DNA from: Gemmatimonadota bacterium | GTDB taxonomy: Bacteria > Gemmatimonadota > Gemmatimonadetes > Longimicrobiales > Gaopeijiaceae | Direction of reading: 5' to 3' | Assembly: GCA_018678395.1 (NCBI GenBank) | Contig: JAHHMJ010000662.1 | Location: 1-10,125 of the forward strand | DNA: 10,125 nucleotides | In this document: positions 1-7,309 of the stretch, piece by piece | Position numbering within the stretch: position 1 is the stretch's first letter | Layout of the letters: every line of letters begins with the position of its first letter | Notes under the pieces: generated by a model | Told to the model about the DNA's origin: nothing | Seen by the model: only the letters and a program-made list of their open reading frames with translations | Database searches by the model: none | Position numbers and translations under genes: made by a program

Positions 1-285
1 ATGCTCCTCATCGACCTCGACGAGGGCCCGCGCGAGTCCGAGACGGACCGCGTCGGCCTGCCCCGTCGGGCCACCGCCGTTGACGCGAACCATCACGTCG
101 TACATGCCCTCGGTCTCGGTCACCCGAAACGCCTCGTCGGCACGAGCCTGCAGGCTCGGACGGGGGAAGTACTCCGCCAGATCGCGGCCGTTGACCGACC
201 ACTGTCCCGAGCCGGGACGGAGGAGCACTCGCGCGGTGGCGGACTTCCGCCGGCCGACTTTCTGAATCTTCGTGGCTTCCGACAT
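1..285 (-). CDS. rpsI: 30S ribosomal protein S9 (uS9), C-terminus beyond the window edge
   Basis: uS9 is a small-subunit head protein whose C-terminal tail reaches the P-site tRNA. The 95 visible residues begin with the family's N-terminal basic signature GRRKSATARV (residues 11-20). They continue through NGRDLAEYF and the conserved glycine-rich segment GGGPTGQADAVRLGLARAL (about residues 69-87). Family members are about 130 residues, so roughly 35 C-terminal residues, including the basic tail, lie off the left edge. The ATG at 285 was chosen because AGGAG sits 10 bases upstream and the family signature follows directly. The gene starts 14 bases after the rplM stop, the classic L13-S9 operon arrangement. 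Identity is seen directly from the motifs; nothing is odd apart from the truncation by the window. Confidence 0.97.
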   Translation of the reverse strand, partial: MSEATKIQKVGRRKSATARVLLRPGSGQWSVNGRDLAEYFPRPSLQARADEAFRVTETEGMYDVMVRVNGGGPTGQADAVRLGLARALVEVDEEH

Positions 286-295
286 TTCGTCCGCG

Positions 296-300
296 CTCCT
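296..300 (-). promoter_or_regulatory. Shine-Dalgarno sequence of rpsI
   Basis: The minus strand reads AGGAG here, 10 bases before the rpsI ATG. Its first base is also the last base of the rplM TGA stop codon, so ribosomes finishing rplM terminate on the rpsI ribosome binding site. This is the clearest Shine-Dalgarno site in the window and it fixes the rpsI start. Confidence 0.8.
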
Positions 301-728
301 CAGATGTCCAGGGGCCGTGGAGCCTGGCCCTGGTGCGGGTGGTTGGCGCCCGCGTAGACCTTCAGTTTCTTCCGCATGCGACGCCCGAGAGCGTTCTTGG
401 GCATCATTCCCTTCACCGCGAGTTCGATCACCCGATCGGGGTGCGTCGCGATCATGCGCTTGAACGGGATGTGCTTGTCACCGCCCATGTAGCCCGAGTG
501 CCGGAAGTAGGTCTTCTGATCGGCCTTGTTCCCGGTGAGCTTGACCTCGGATGCGTTGATCACGACCACGTGATCACCGGTGTCGAGGTGAGGCGTGTAC
601 ATGGGCTTGTGCTTGCCCCGTAGCACACGGGCGATTTCGGTGGCGATGCGGCCGAGGGGCTTCCCCGCGGCGTCCACGATCCACCATTCCCGCTGGATAT
701 CGTCGGCTTTCGGCGTATACGTCTTCAT
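300..728 (-). CDS. rplM: 50S ribosomal protein L13 (uL13)
   Basis: uL13 is an early-assembling large-subunit protein that binds 23S rRNA. The 142-residue product matches the usual family length exactly. It shows the expected order of conserved segments: a [13 protein letters not shown] start region (residues 15-27), then [21 protein letters not shown], and [25 protein letters not shown] near the C-terminus. The frame stays open further upstream (to 791), but the ATG at 728 gives the family N-terminus MKTYTPK and lies just downstream of a good promoter, so the longer version is rejected. Only a weak AGG precedes the start, and it is part of a small stem-loop (732-742). It is co-transcribed with rpsI, which follows after 14 bases. 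Confidence 0.98.
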   Translation of the reverse strand: MKTYTPKADDIQREWWIVDAAGKPLGRIATEIARVLRGKHKPMYTPHLDTGDHVVVINASEVKLTGNKADQKTYFRHSGYMGGDKHIPFKRMIATHPDRVIELAVKGMMPKNALGRRMRKKLKVYAGANHPHQGQAPRPLDI

Positions 729-762
729 GATGCCTGTTAGGCAAAGAGCAATAGAGCTTTGA

Positions 763-791
763 ATGATATCCGAGGCCGTGGGGGGTGTCAA
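763..791 (-). promoter_or_regulatory. Sigma-70 promoter of the rplM-rpsI operon
   Basis: On the minus strand a perfect -35 TTGACA (786-791) is followed by an exactly 17-base spacer and a -10 TATCAT (763-768, five of six consensus bases). The expected start of transcription is near 756, giving a leader of about 28 bases before the rplM ATG. The -10 and leader form a conspicuously AT-rich pocket in a GC-saturated window. This is the only convincing consensus promoter I see in the window. It fits a strong constitutive or growth-linked housekeeping operon read by the primary sigma factor. Confidence 0.85.
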
Positions 792-798
792 CGGCTGA

Positions 799-822
799 TT
801 CGGCCCGGGATTGTGGGCCGAA
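799..822 (-). terminator. Stem-loop between the sigma factor gene and the rplM promoter
   Basis: A perfect 8-bp inverted repeat, TTCGGCCC and GGGCCGAA, encloses an 8-base loop. It lies 30 bases past the sigma gene stop and 7 bases upstream of the rplM -35 box. Its position between a gene end and the next promoter suggests it ends sigma-gene transcripts or protects their 3' end. No U-tract follows, so it is not a textbook Rho-independent terminator. A weaker inverted repeat (GACCG and CGGTC, 837-852) abuts the stop codon. Confidence 0.4.
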
Positions 823-852
823 CCGGGGGTCCCGCAGACCGGTGGGACGGTC

Positions 853-1704
853 CTAGATGAAGGTCTCCAGGAATCGAGCTCGGGACGCGTGCCGGAGACG
901 GGCGAGTGCCTTCTCCTTGATCTGACGCACCCGTTCCCGCGTGATGCCCAGAATCTGGCCGATCTCCTCGAGCGTCATGGGATCCTGGTCATCGAGGCCG
1001 TAGTAGAGCCGGAGGATCTTGGCTTCCCGCTCCTTGAGGCTGGACAGCGCGTCCTCGACGGTCCGCTTCAACGCGTGCTCGTACGCCTCGTCCTCCGGCC
1101 CGGGTGAGAACTGGTCGGGCAGGTAATCGAGAAGTCGGCTGTCTTCACCGGGCGTGATGGGCGCATCCAGAGAGAGGTGGGACTGGCTGATGGCCATCGT
1201 GCGCTCGACCTCCTGCTCCGGGATGTCGAGGTCCCGGGCGATCTCTTCGACCGTCGGCTCGCGGCCGAGCTCCTGCAGGAGGCTGCTGCTCCGGCGCCCG
1301 ATGCGATGCAGCGCTCCGGCGCGATTGAGGGGCACACGCACGATGCGGGACTGCTCGGCCAGCGCCTGGAGGATCGCCTGCCGAATCCACCACACCGCGT
1401 ACGAGATGAACTTGATGCCCTTCGTCTCGTCGAACTTATGCGCGGCGCGGATCAGACCGAGGTTGCCCTCGTTGATCAGGTCGGACAGGGGAACGCCCTG
1501 CTTCTGGTACTTCTTGGCGACCGACACGACGAAGCGGAGGTTGCTGCGAACGAGCTTGTCGAGACACTCGGCGTCCCCGGCGCGTATCCCGCGGGCCAGC
1601 CGGGCCTCTTCCGCGCGGTCGATCAGTGGGTACTGCGATATCTCCTTGAGATACTGATCCAGCGATCCCTGCTGGAACGCTCCGCGACGCGCTTCGAACG
1701 ACAT
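853..1704 (-). CDS. RNA polymerase sigma-70 family factor, RpoD/SigA type without region 1.1
   Basis: This 283-residue sigma factor directs core RNA polymerase to -10/-35 promoters. Region 1.2 begins near residue 14 ([14 protein letters not shown]). Region 2, with core-binding and -10 melting/recognition segments, covers about 53-112: [33 protein letters not shown], and aromatic [13 protein letters not shown]. Region 3 follows. Region 4 covers about 215-275 and carries the -35-binding helix-turn-helix [19 protein letters not shown] (244-262). The acidic N-terminal region 1.1 and the non-conserved insert of proteobacterial RpoD are absent. This resembles the roughly 286-residue primary factor of Bacteroidota, so it may be the housekeeping sigma. 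A group 2 paralogue cannot be excluded without the rest of the genome. The ATG at 1704 has no good Shine-Dalgarno sequence. Neighbours are lepB upstream and rplM-rpsI downstream, the latter with its own promoter. Confidence 0.93.
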   Translation of the reverse strand: MSFEARRGAFQQGSLDQYLKEISQYPLIDRAEEARLARGIRAGDAECLDKLVRSNLRFVVSVAKKYQKQGVPLSDLINEGNLGLIRAAHKFDETKGIKFISYAVWWIRQAILQALAEQSRIVRVPLNRAGALHRIGRRSSSLLQELGREPTVEEIARDLDIPEQEVERTMAISQSHLSLDAPITPGEDSRLLDYLPDQFSPGPEDEAYEHALKRTVEDALSSLKEREAKILRLYYGLDDQDPMTLEEIGQILGITRERVRQIKEKALARLRHASRARFLETFI

Positions 1705-1868
1705 GGAATCGCCGATCCGAACTCGGGAAGGAGAGTGGGCCGGTCACCGGGCGACGCTCCCGGGATCGACCGGGGATCATCATGAGAGGCGCCGTGTGAA
1801 CGCGCAACCGAGCGCCCGCCGCGCGGCGCGACCTCGGGAACGCCTCGGTCCGACGATCCTGCGTCCGC
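1705..1868. other. Intergenic region between lepB and the sigma factor gene
   Basis: This 164-base gap holds no gene I can support. A perfect 12-base palindrome CGCCGCGCGGCG lies at 1817-1828. It overlaps an alternative GCGCC/GGCGC stem (1812-1829) and could act as a transcript-end hairpin for lepB, although no T-run follows. A weak promoter-like pair for the sigma gene can be read on the minus strand: TTGCGC at about 1802-1807, a 17-base spacer, and CATGAT at about 1779-1784. It matches consensus at only seven of twelve positions, so I do not call it. Confidence 0.4.
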
Positions 1869-2645
1869 TCAGCGAATCCGATACCCGATTCGATCCCAGC
1901 GGACGGCGCGGAGCCAGGGCAATCCCCCGTCTTCTCCCGGATCGAACGAGTAGTAGACGAACCAGGGACGCCCGCGGATGTCGTCGCGGTCGACGAAACC
2001 CCAGTAGCGCGAGTCCTCGCTGTTGTCGCGGTTGTCGCCCAGTACGAAGTAGGCCGAGTCCGGCAGGACGATCGGGCCCCACGTGTCGCGGGACGGCGCG
2101 TAGGACGTCGGCGCGGCGATCACGTGCTCCACCTGCCAGCGCTTCATGTCCGAGTGCATCGCGTCCCCCGAGGGATCGACGATGCGGACGTAGGGCTCTT
2201 CCACCGCGGCCCCGTTCACGAAGAGCCGCTTGTCCCGCATCTCGAGGGTGTCGCCGGGCTCGCCCACGAGCCGCTTGACGTAGTTCTTCGTCGGCTCGTG
2301 CGGTGGATTGAACACCACCACGTCTCCGCGGTGGGGCTCGGCGAACGCCGGCAGGTGCAGTCCGGTACCGGGGATCTCGGCCCCGTAGACCGCCTTGTTG
2401 ACGAGCAGGAAATCGCCGATCAGGAGCGTGCCCTCCATCGAACCGGTCGGGATCTTGAACGCCTCGACCACGAGAGCACGTACCACCATGAAGAGAACCA
2501 GAGCGAGCGCGACGGACCGGGTCCAGTCCCAGATCGTACGGAACACCGATGGAGACTCCCGCCGCAGGGCGCGACGGACCGGTGATTCGACGCCCGACGG
2601 TTCGTCGTCTCGATCGAAGAAGCGCACCTCGGGTCTCTCCACCAT
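1869..2645 (-). CDS. lepB: Signal peptidase I
   Basis: Type I signal peptidase (family S26A) cleaves signal peptides from Sec- and Tat-exported proteins at the outer face of the inner membrane. The 258-residue product has a charged cytoplasmic N-terminus and one membrane helix (about 43-60). The catalytic serine box IPTGSMEGTLL puts the nucleophile at Ser69. Next come GDFLLVNK, a GDVVVF strand, and the general-base lysine in NYVKRLVGEPGD (Lys124). The C-terminal signature is GDNRDNSEDSRYWGFV. Serine, lysine and GDNRDNSxDSR boxes are all intact, so it should be active. The open frame runs upstream to 2963, but the ATG at 2645 gives a normal N-terminus; a G-run directly before it is a poor ribosome binding site. 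It is transcribed toward the sigma gene and is divergent from the metalloprotease gene, whose exported product could be one of its substrates (inference). Confidence 0.96.
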   Translation of the reverse strand: MVERPEVRFFDRDDEPSGVESPVRRALRRESPSVFRTIWDWTRSVALALVLFMVVRALVVEAFKIPTGSMEGTLLIGDFLLVNKAVYGAEIPGTGLHLPAFAEPHRGDVVVFNPPHEPTKNYVKRLVGEPGDTLEMRDKRLFVNGAAVEEPYVRIVDPSGDAMHSDMKRWQVEHVIAAPTSYAPSRDTWGPIVLPDSAYFVLGDNRDNSEDSRYWGFVDRDDIRGRPWFVYYSFDPGEDGGLPWLRAVRWDRIGYRIR

Positions 2646-2802
2646 CCCCCCAATCGTCGATGCTCTCGCGGGCCGAGTCGCCGTCGGCGGCCCTGTCGAC
2701 CCTACACGAGCCCCTCGAAGCCGTTCCCGCCAGTCCCCCAGATGAGAACACGCGGGTCGCCCGTTCCGTTGCACCGCTCCCCCGCCCCGCCCAGCTTTGC
2801 TC
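2646..2802. other. Divergent intergenic region between lepB and the metalloprotease gene
   Basis: This 157-base region must carry the 5' signals of two oppositely oriented genes. I find no convincing -35/-10 pair in either direction. The best candidates (TAGGGT near 2699-2704 on minus, TTGCAC at 2769-2774 on plus) lack a credible partner. No operator-like inverted repeat stands out. The plus-strand side is C-rich (2776-2793) and has no Shine-Dalgarno sequence before the metalloprotease start. Confidence 0.4.
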
Positions 2803-3540
2803 ATGCATCGCCTGACCGGAGTCCTGATCCTCGCCGTTCTCGGCGGCCTCTTCTGGGTGAGCCGGCCCCGCGCGCCGGAGCCGGAGCCCTCCAGTGGGGC
2901 GTCGGCGGGGTCGACCGCCCCGGCGCCGAGTGGAGCCGCCGTCCCCGTCGTCACCCTCGACACGGCGGAATGCGCGGATGCGGGCTATCTGTGTGCCGAA
3001 CTCGACCGCGCCGGGGATTTCCGGGCGGTGCGATGGCCCGACGGGACGGAGCGACTGCGCATCCGGGTGCCGCTCCCGGAGGGAATCGATCCGGCGCGCG
3101 CCCGAAGCCTCCAGCGTCAGGCGGCCGCCGGCATCCGCGAATGGCAGGGCCGGCCCCTCCCCCTGGAGATCACCTCGTCGTCCCGAGCCACCGGGAGCGA
3201 GGACGTCACCGTCCGGTGGGTCACGACGCTCGATGGCGACCGTCTGGGGCAGACCGCGATCCGGTGGGGCGCCCGAGACGGAGTCCCGTCGTTCGCGGTC
3301 GACGACCTCGTGCTGGCACTCCGGGATCCCTCGGGGACGCCGCTCGATCCGGAGCGGGTCCGCCTCACCGCCGCGCACGAGATGGGCCATGTGCTGGGGC
3401 TCCCGCACTCCACAAACGAAGCCGACGTCATGTTCCCCTACAACACGTCGACCCGCCTGACCTTCCGCGATTTCCGCACCATCGAGGTACTCTACCGGCT
3501 ACCCGCGGGCGCCCGGGTCGTCCGCGCCCCGGGGCGCTGA
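2803..3540 (+). CDS. Putative exported matrixin-type (metzincin) zinc metalloprotease
   Basis: The 245-residue product starts with a short basic segment, a hydrophobic stretch (about 5-19, LTGVLILAVLGGLFW) and an Ala/Pro/Ser-rich linker (24-47). This indicates a signal peptide or N-terminal anchor followed by a flexible tether. The C-terminal domain holds the complete metzincin zinc site HEMGHVLGLPH: zinc ligands His192, His196 and His202, catalytic Glu193. The Met-turn DVMFPY has Met210 only eight residues after the third histidine, as in small bacterial matrixins (M10 family). No PRCGxPD cysteine switch is visible; Cys57 and Cys64 could pair in a disulfide. A TTG six bases upstream is an alternative start; an in-frame stop at 2743-2745 excludes anything much longer. 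The substrate is unknown. It is the only plus-strand gene here, divergent from lepB and convergent with the response regulator gene. Confidence 0.85.
   Translation: MHRLTGVLILAVLGGLFWVSRPRAPEPEPSSGASAGSTAPAPSGAAVPVVTLDTAECADAGYLCAELDRAGDFRAVRWPDGTERLRIRVPLPEGIDPARARSLQRQAAAGIREWQGRPLPLEITSSSRATGSEDVTVRWVTTLDGDRLGQTAIRWGARDGVPSFAVDDLVLALRDPSGTPLDPERVRLTAAHEMGHVLGLPHSTNEADVMFPYNTSTRLTFRDFRTIEVLYRLPAGARVVRAPGR
3524..3537. repeat. Perfect 14-base palindrome at the metalloprotease gene end
   Basis: GCGCCCCGGGGCGC is a perfect palindrome ending one base before the TGA of the metalloprotease gene and 29 bases from the convergent response regulator stop. As RNA it could fold in either transcript with a 5-bp stem and CCGG loop. 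It lacks a T-run. It may help end convergent transcription, or may be coincidental in GC-rich coding sequence. Confidence 0.3.
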
Positions 3541-3566
3541 GCGAGAGCGGGGGCGCGCCGGCCCCG

Positions 3567-4928
<1,362 letters not shown>

Positions 4929-4935
4929 GGGTCGC

Positions 4936-5601
4936 TCAGCGGTCGATCTGGAGAACGAGCCGGTCACCTTCGACGAAGGCGCGGTCCAGCCCCGCGGGCA
5001 GCGGCACGGCCATCGATCCGGGCGGCAGCCCGTCGCGGTCACGGCGACCGAGCGCCGAGAGGATACCCGGTATGATGCGGGACGGAAGCGGGATCCGCTC
5101 CGCCTCCACACGCTCGACGTGGAGCGCCGAGACCCCAGCGCCGAAAGGAACGACGGTTCCGCGCAACTCGATGTCGACGGTGTCCGGAAGGAGCCCCACG
5201 ATTTCGTCTACGGCCGGGAGATCCGGGAACGCGGCCGTGGCGACCCGAGCGGAGAGGTAGACCTTCCCTCCCTCGACCTCCACCCCGGGACGGTCGACAC
5301 CGGGCGGAATGATGCCCGGGAGCGCGTAGCGGATCACGCTGGAGAGCTCCACACCGTCGAGTTCGAGGCGGTTGCCGACACCGTCCGGTGCGCGGAACGC
5401 TTCGACCCGATCGAGCGTCTCCTCGGCGAGCCCTGCGGACGCCAGGCGCTCGGGCGCCCCGGCAGCAGCCGTGGCCGAGCCGACCCACTCCCCGAGTCGG
5501 GGGAAGACGTCCGCACCCCACCTCCAGCCACCGTAGGCCGAGGCGAGCACCACCACCCCGAGGCCCAGGGATCCCAGGCAGCCGCGGAGACATCCCTTCA
5601 T
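4936..5601 (-). CDS. Uncharacterised single-pass membrane protein
   Basis: I do not recognise this 221-residue protein. Visible features are a short basic N-terminus with Cys4 and Cys8, a membrane segment (about 9-29, rich in Gly/Leu/Val/Ala), and a roughly 190-residue domain that should face away from the cytoplasm. The latter part (about 80-220) alternates hydrophobic and polar residues with repeated Gly and Pro turns, for example [16 protein letters not shown] and [20 protein letters not shown]. This looks beta-rich, loosely like LmeA/DUF2993-type lipid-binding folds; that resemblance is impression only. The cysteines precede the hydrophobic segment, so they do not form a lipobox. A GTG at 5610 is an alternative start, but GAGG 11 bases before the ATG at 5601 favours the shorter form. 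It sits between thpR (37-base gap) and the response regulator (7-base gap), suggesting one transcription unit. Confidence 0.75.
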   Translation of the reverse strand: MKGCLRGCLGSLGLGVVVLASAYGGWRWGADVFPRLGEWVGSATAAAGAPERLASAGLAEETLDRVEAFRAPDGVGNRLELDGVELSSVIRYALPGIIPPGVDRPGVEVEGGKVYLSARVATAAFPDLPAVDEIVGLLPDTVDIELRGTVVPFGAGVSALHVERVEAERIPLPSRIIPGILSALGRRDRDGLPPGSMAVPLPAGLDRAFVEGDRLVLQIDR

Positions 5602-5638
5602 CGAAGACACCGCCTCGCAGAAGCCGAATACGGACCGC

Positions 5639-6205
5639 TCAGCGCGGTCCCGTCAGCTTGATTGTACGTACGATCGAATAATGGGATCCCGTTTTCGACG
5701 GTTTCGAACGCATCAGATCAAGCGAACGGATCGTGAACGCGCTGACGTGATCCATGCCAGCTACGACGTCGTCGAGCCCGCGGAACGCACCCGCACCGCC
5801 CTTCTCCGCCGCCCGCCCGAGGGTCACGTGCGGGTGGAATGCGCGCGTCTCCCGTTCGAACCCGAACTCGGCCAGTCCCCACTCGAGATCCTGCTTCAGG
5901 CACCGCAGCTCCGGCGTCGCCACCGCCCCCACCCAGAGCACGCGTGGCTTGCGGATCGTCGGGAACGCGCCGAACCCCCTGACCGTCACTTCGAAGGGCT
6001 GCGTCGTTGCAGCCACCTTCTCCATCACGTGCTCGACCGGGTCCGTGCGGGGACTGCGCACGTCGCCGAGGAATTTCAGGGTGAGGTGGTAGTCGTCGGG
6101 CTCCACCCAGCGGACCGGCAGATCCCGGTCGCGGAGCTGGCCGGCCGCCCGGTGGATACGGGTCCGTTCCTTCTTGGGAAGATTGAGCGCGATGAAGAGA
6201 CGCAT
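5639..6205 (-). CDS. thpR: RNA 2',3'-cyclic 3'-phosphodiesterase (2H phosphoesterase, LigT family)
   Basis: This 2H-family enzyme hydrolyses RNA 2',3'-cyclic phosphate ends to 2'-phosphates; the older name LigT comes from 2'-5' RNA ligase activity in vitro. The 188-residue product begins MRLFIALNLP, typical of the family. It carries both catalytic HxT motifs: HLTLKFLG (His40, Thr42) and HPHVTLGR (His126, Thr128). The characteristic GFGAFPTIRKPRVLWVG stretch (77-93) lies between them. Length and motif spacing are normal and no residue is missing. The ATG at 6205 has no Shine-Dalgarno sequence. It heads a same-strand set with the unknown membrane protein and the response regulator. The cellular substrate is unknown for most family members, so context does not sharpen its role. 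Confidence 0.93.
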   Translation of the reverse strand: MRLFIALNLPKKERTRIHRAAGQLRDRDLPVRWVEPDDYHLTLKFLGDVRSPRTDPVEHVMEKVAATTQPFEVTVRGFGAFPTIRKPRVLWVGAVATPELRCLKQDLEWGLAEFGFERETRAFHPHVTLGRAAEKGGAGAFRGLDDVVAGMDHVSAFTIRSLDLMRSKPSKTGSHYSIVRTIKLTGPR

Positions 6206-6312
6206 GGGTCCGGGTCGGGAGGATCATGGAGCGGGGCCCCAGGCGAACGCCGTCCGGCGGAATCGGTGCGGGGGGGCACCCGGTCACCGCCAGGTCCGGG
6301 GGCGCAAGGATT
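6206..6312. other. Intergenic region between eamA-type gene and thpR
   Basis: This 107-base gap is GC-rich with two small potential hairpins, CGCCG/CGGCG (6248-6259) and GGTGC/GCACC around a G-run (6265-6280). Neither is followed by a T-run. On the minus strand TAGAAT (6310-6315), which uses the transporter's TAG stop, matches a -10 box at five of six bases. A TGGCGA 16 bases upstream (6332-6337) is a poor -35. It is the only promoter candidate for the thpR set and I rate it weak. Confidence 0.3.
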
Positions 6313-7284
6313 CTAGGGCGATTTCGCGATTTCGCCAGTCGATCGGGCCGGGGGGGACCCTCGCGTGCCTCCGCCGAGGCGATTCAGAGACACGACGGCG
6401 CTCAGGATGATGGCGGCGGCGACGCCCGTCCTCGGGGTCAGGGGCTCCCCGGCCAGCCACCAGCCCAGCAGCAGGGCCACGACCGGGTTGACGTACGCGT
6501 AGGTCGACACGCGGGCGGCGGTCGTGACCCCGAGGAGCCAGATGTAGGCGGAGTACGCGACCAGCGCGCCGAAGACGATCAGGTACGCCAGCGACCAGAC
6601 CGAGCGGGCCGAGACGGCGGAGAGCTCGAATCGCGCCCACTCCCCCGCGCCGGCCCCGGCGACCAGGAGCAACGCACCGCCGGTGAGCATCTGGACGGCC
6701 GTGGACATCCGCGGCGAGGCGGGCATCCGGGCGGTACGGGCGAATACGGATCCCGCGGCCCAGGACAACGAGCCCCCGAGCACCACGAGGCCACCCAGGA
6801 GCGCCTCTTCGGCGAAGACCTCGGCCCCGAGCCCACCCGTCAGGAGCGCCACCCCCACCAGGCCCCAGGCCAGCCCGAAGAGCACCCCGAGCGAGGGGCG
6901 GCCACCCCTCCCCCAGACGCCGTCCAGAAGGACCATGAACATGGGCACCGTGGCGACCAGGAGCGCCACGAGCCCCGAGGGTACCCACTGTTCGGCCCAC
7001 ACCACCGCCCCGTTGCCGCCGAGCAGCAGGAAGACGCCGACCCACGCCGCGCCGCGCACTTCGCGGGCCGACGGACGGGGTGCCCCGCGCGTCCACGCCC
7101 AGGCGAGCAGGAGGCCTCCCGCCACGACGAATCGGATCCCCGCCATGGTGAACGGCGGGATCGTCTCGATGGCGAAGCGGATGGCCAGGTAGGTCGAGCC
7201 CCAGATGACGTACACGGCGACGAACGCGAGCACGACGCCGAGCAGGGGCGGACCGGGCGCGGAGGACCGGGGGGACGACGGCAT
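6313..7284 (-). CDS. EamA-family (drug/metabolite transporter superfamily) permease
   Basis: The 323-residue inner-membrane protein consists of two tandem EamA repeats (about 14-148 and 162-300), five predicted helices each. Repeat 1 starts with AVYVIWGSTYLAIRFAIETIPPF and MAGIRFVVAGGLLL, a pattern close to the YedA-like subgroup of drug/metabolite exporters. Repeat 2 ends with NPVVALLLGWWLAGEPLTP and a final helix, the usual EamA close. The substrate cannot be told from sequence; amino acids, metabolites or drugs are known for relatives. The C-terminal tail contains a tandem GCGAAATC at the DNA level. It begins 25 bases after comM and may be co-transcribed with it, though a -10-like TATCTT sits just upstream. 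No Shine-Dalgarno sequence is visible. Confidence 0.92.
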   Translation of the reverse strand: MPSSPRSSAPGPPLLGVVLAFVAVYVIWGSTYLAIRFAIETIPPFTMAGIRFVVAGGLLLAWAWTRGAPRPSAREVRGAAWVGVFLLLGGNGAVVWAEQWVPSGLVALLVATVPMFMVLLDGVWGRGGRPSLGVLFGLAWGLVGVALLTGGLGAEVFAEEALLGGLVVLGGSLSWAAGSVFARTARMPASPRMSTAVQMLTGGALLLVAGAGAGEWARFELSAVSARSVWSLAYLIVFGALVAYSAYIWLLGVTTAARVSTYAYVNPVVALLLGWWLAGEPLTPRTGVAAAIILSAVVSLNRLGGGTRGSPPARSTGEIAKSP

Positions 7285-7289
7285 CGCCC

Positions 7290-7295
7290 AAGATA
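7290..7295 (-). promoter_or_regulatory. Possible -10 element for leaderless start of the EamA-type gene
   Basis: The minus strand reads TATCTT five bases before the ATG at 7284, so a transcript initiating at the usual distance would begin at or next to the start codon. There is no Shine-Dalgarno sequence, which fits a leaderless message. No -35 box is recognisable and the match is only four of six bases, so this is suggestive only. Confidence 0.25.
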
Positions 7296-7309
7296 ACCGG
7301 CGGTCGAGT

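Noticed and set aside
729..791. N-terminal extension of L13 from an upstream ATG at 791
   Set aside because: It would be 21 residues longer than the family, would start inside the -35 box, and would place the whole promoter inside the coding sequence.
1780..3408. A 542-codon minus-strand frame overlapping lepB and opposite the metalloprotease
   Set aside because: The lepB frame in the same stretch has all signal peptidase motifs. This frame shows Arg/Gly-rich low-complexity translation typical of an out-of-phase shadow.
6310..6337. A confident promoter call for thpR from TAGAAT and TGGCGA
   Set aside because: The -10 overlaps the transporter's stop codon, the -35 matches only three of six bases, and the spacer is 16. 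It is kept only as a weak candidate in the intergenic entry.
6226..7296. A 356-codon plus-strand frame whose ATG is preceded by a good GGAGG
   Set aside because: It lies opposite the EamA transporter, which has clear transmembrane repeats. The shadow frame is a hydrophilic Arg/Gly/Asp/His-rich string with no domain, so the Shine-Dalgarno match is judged coincidental.
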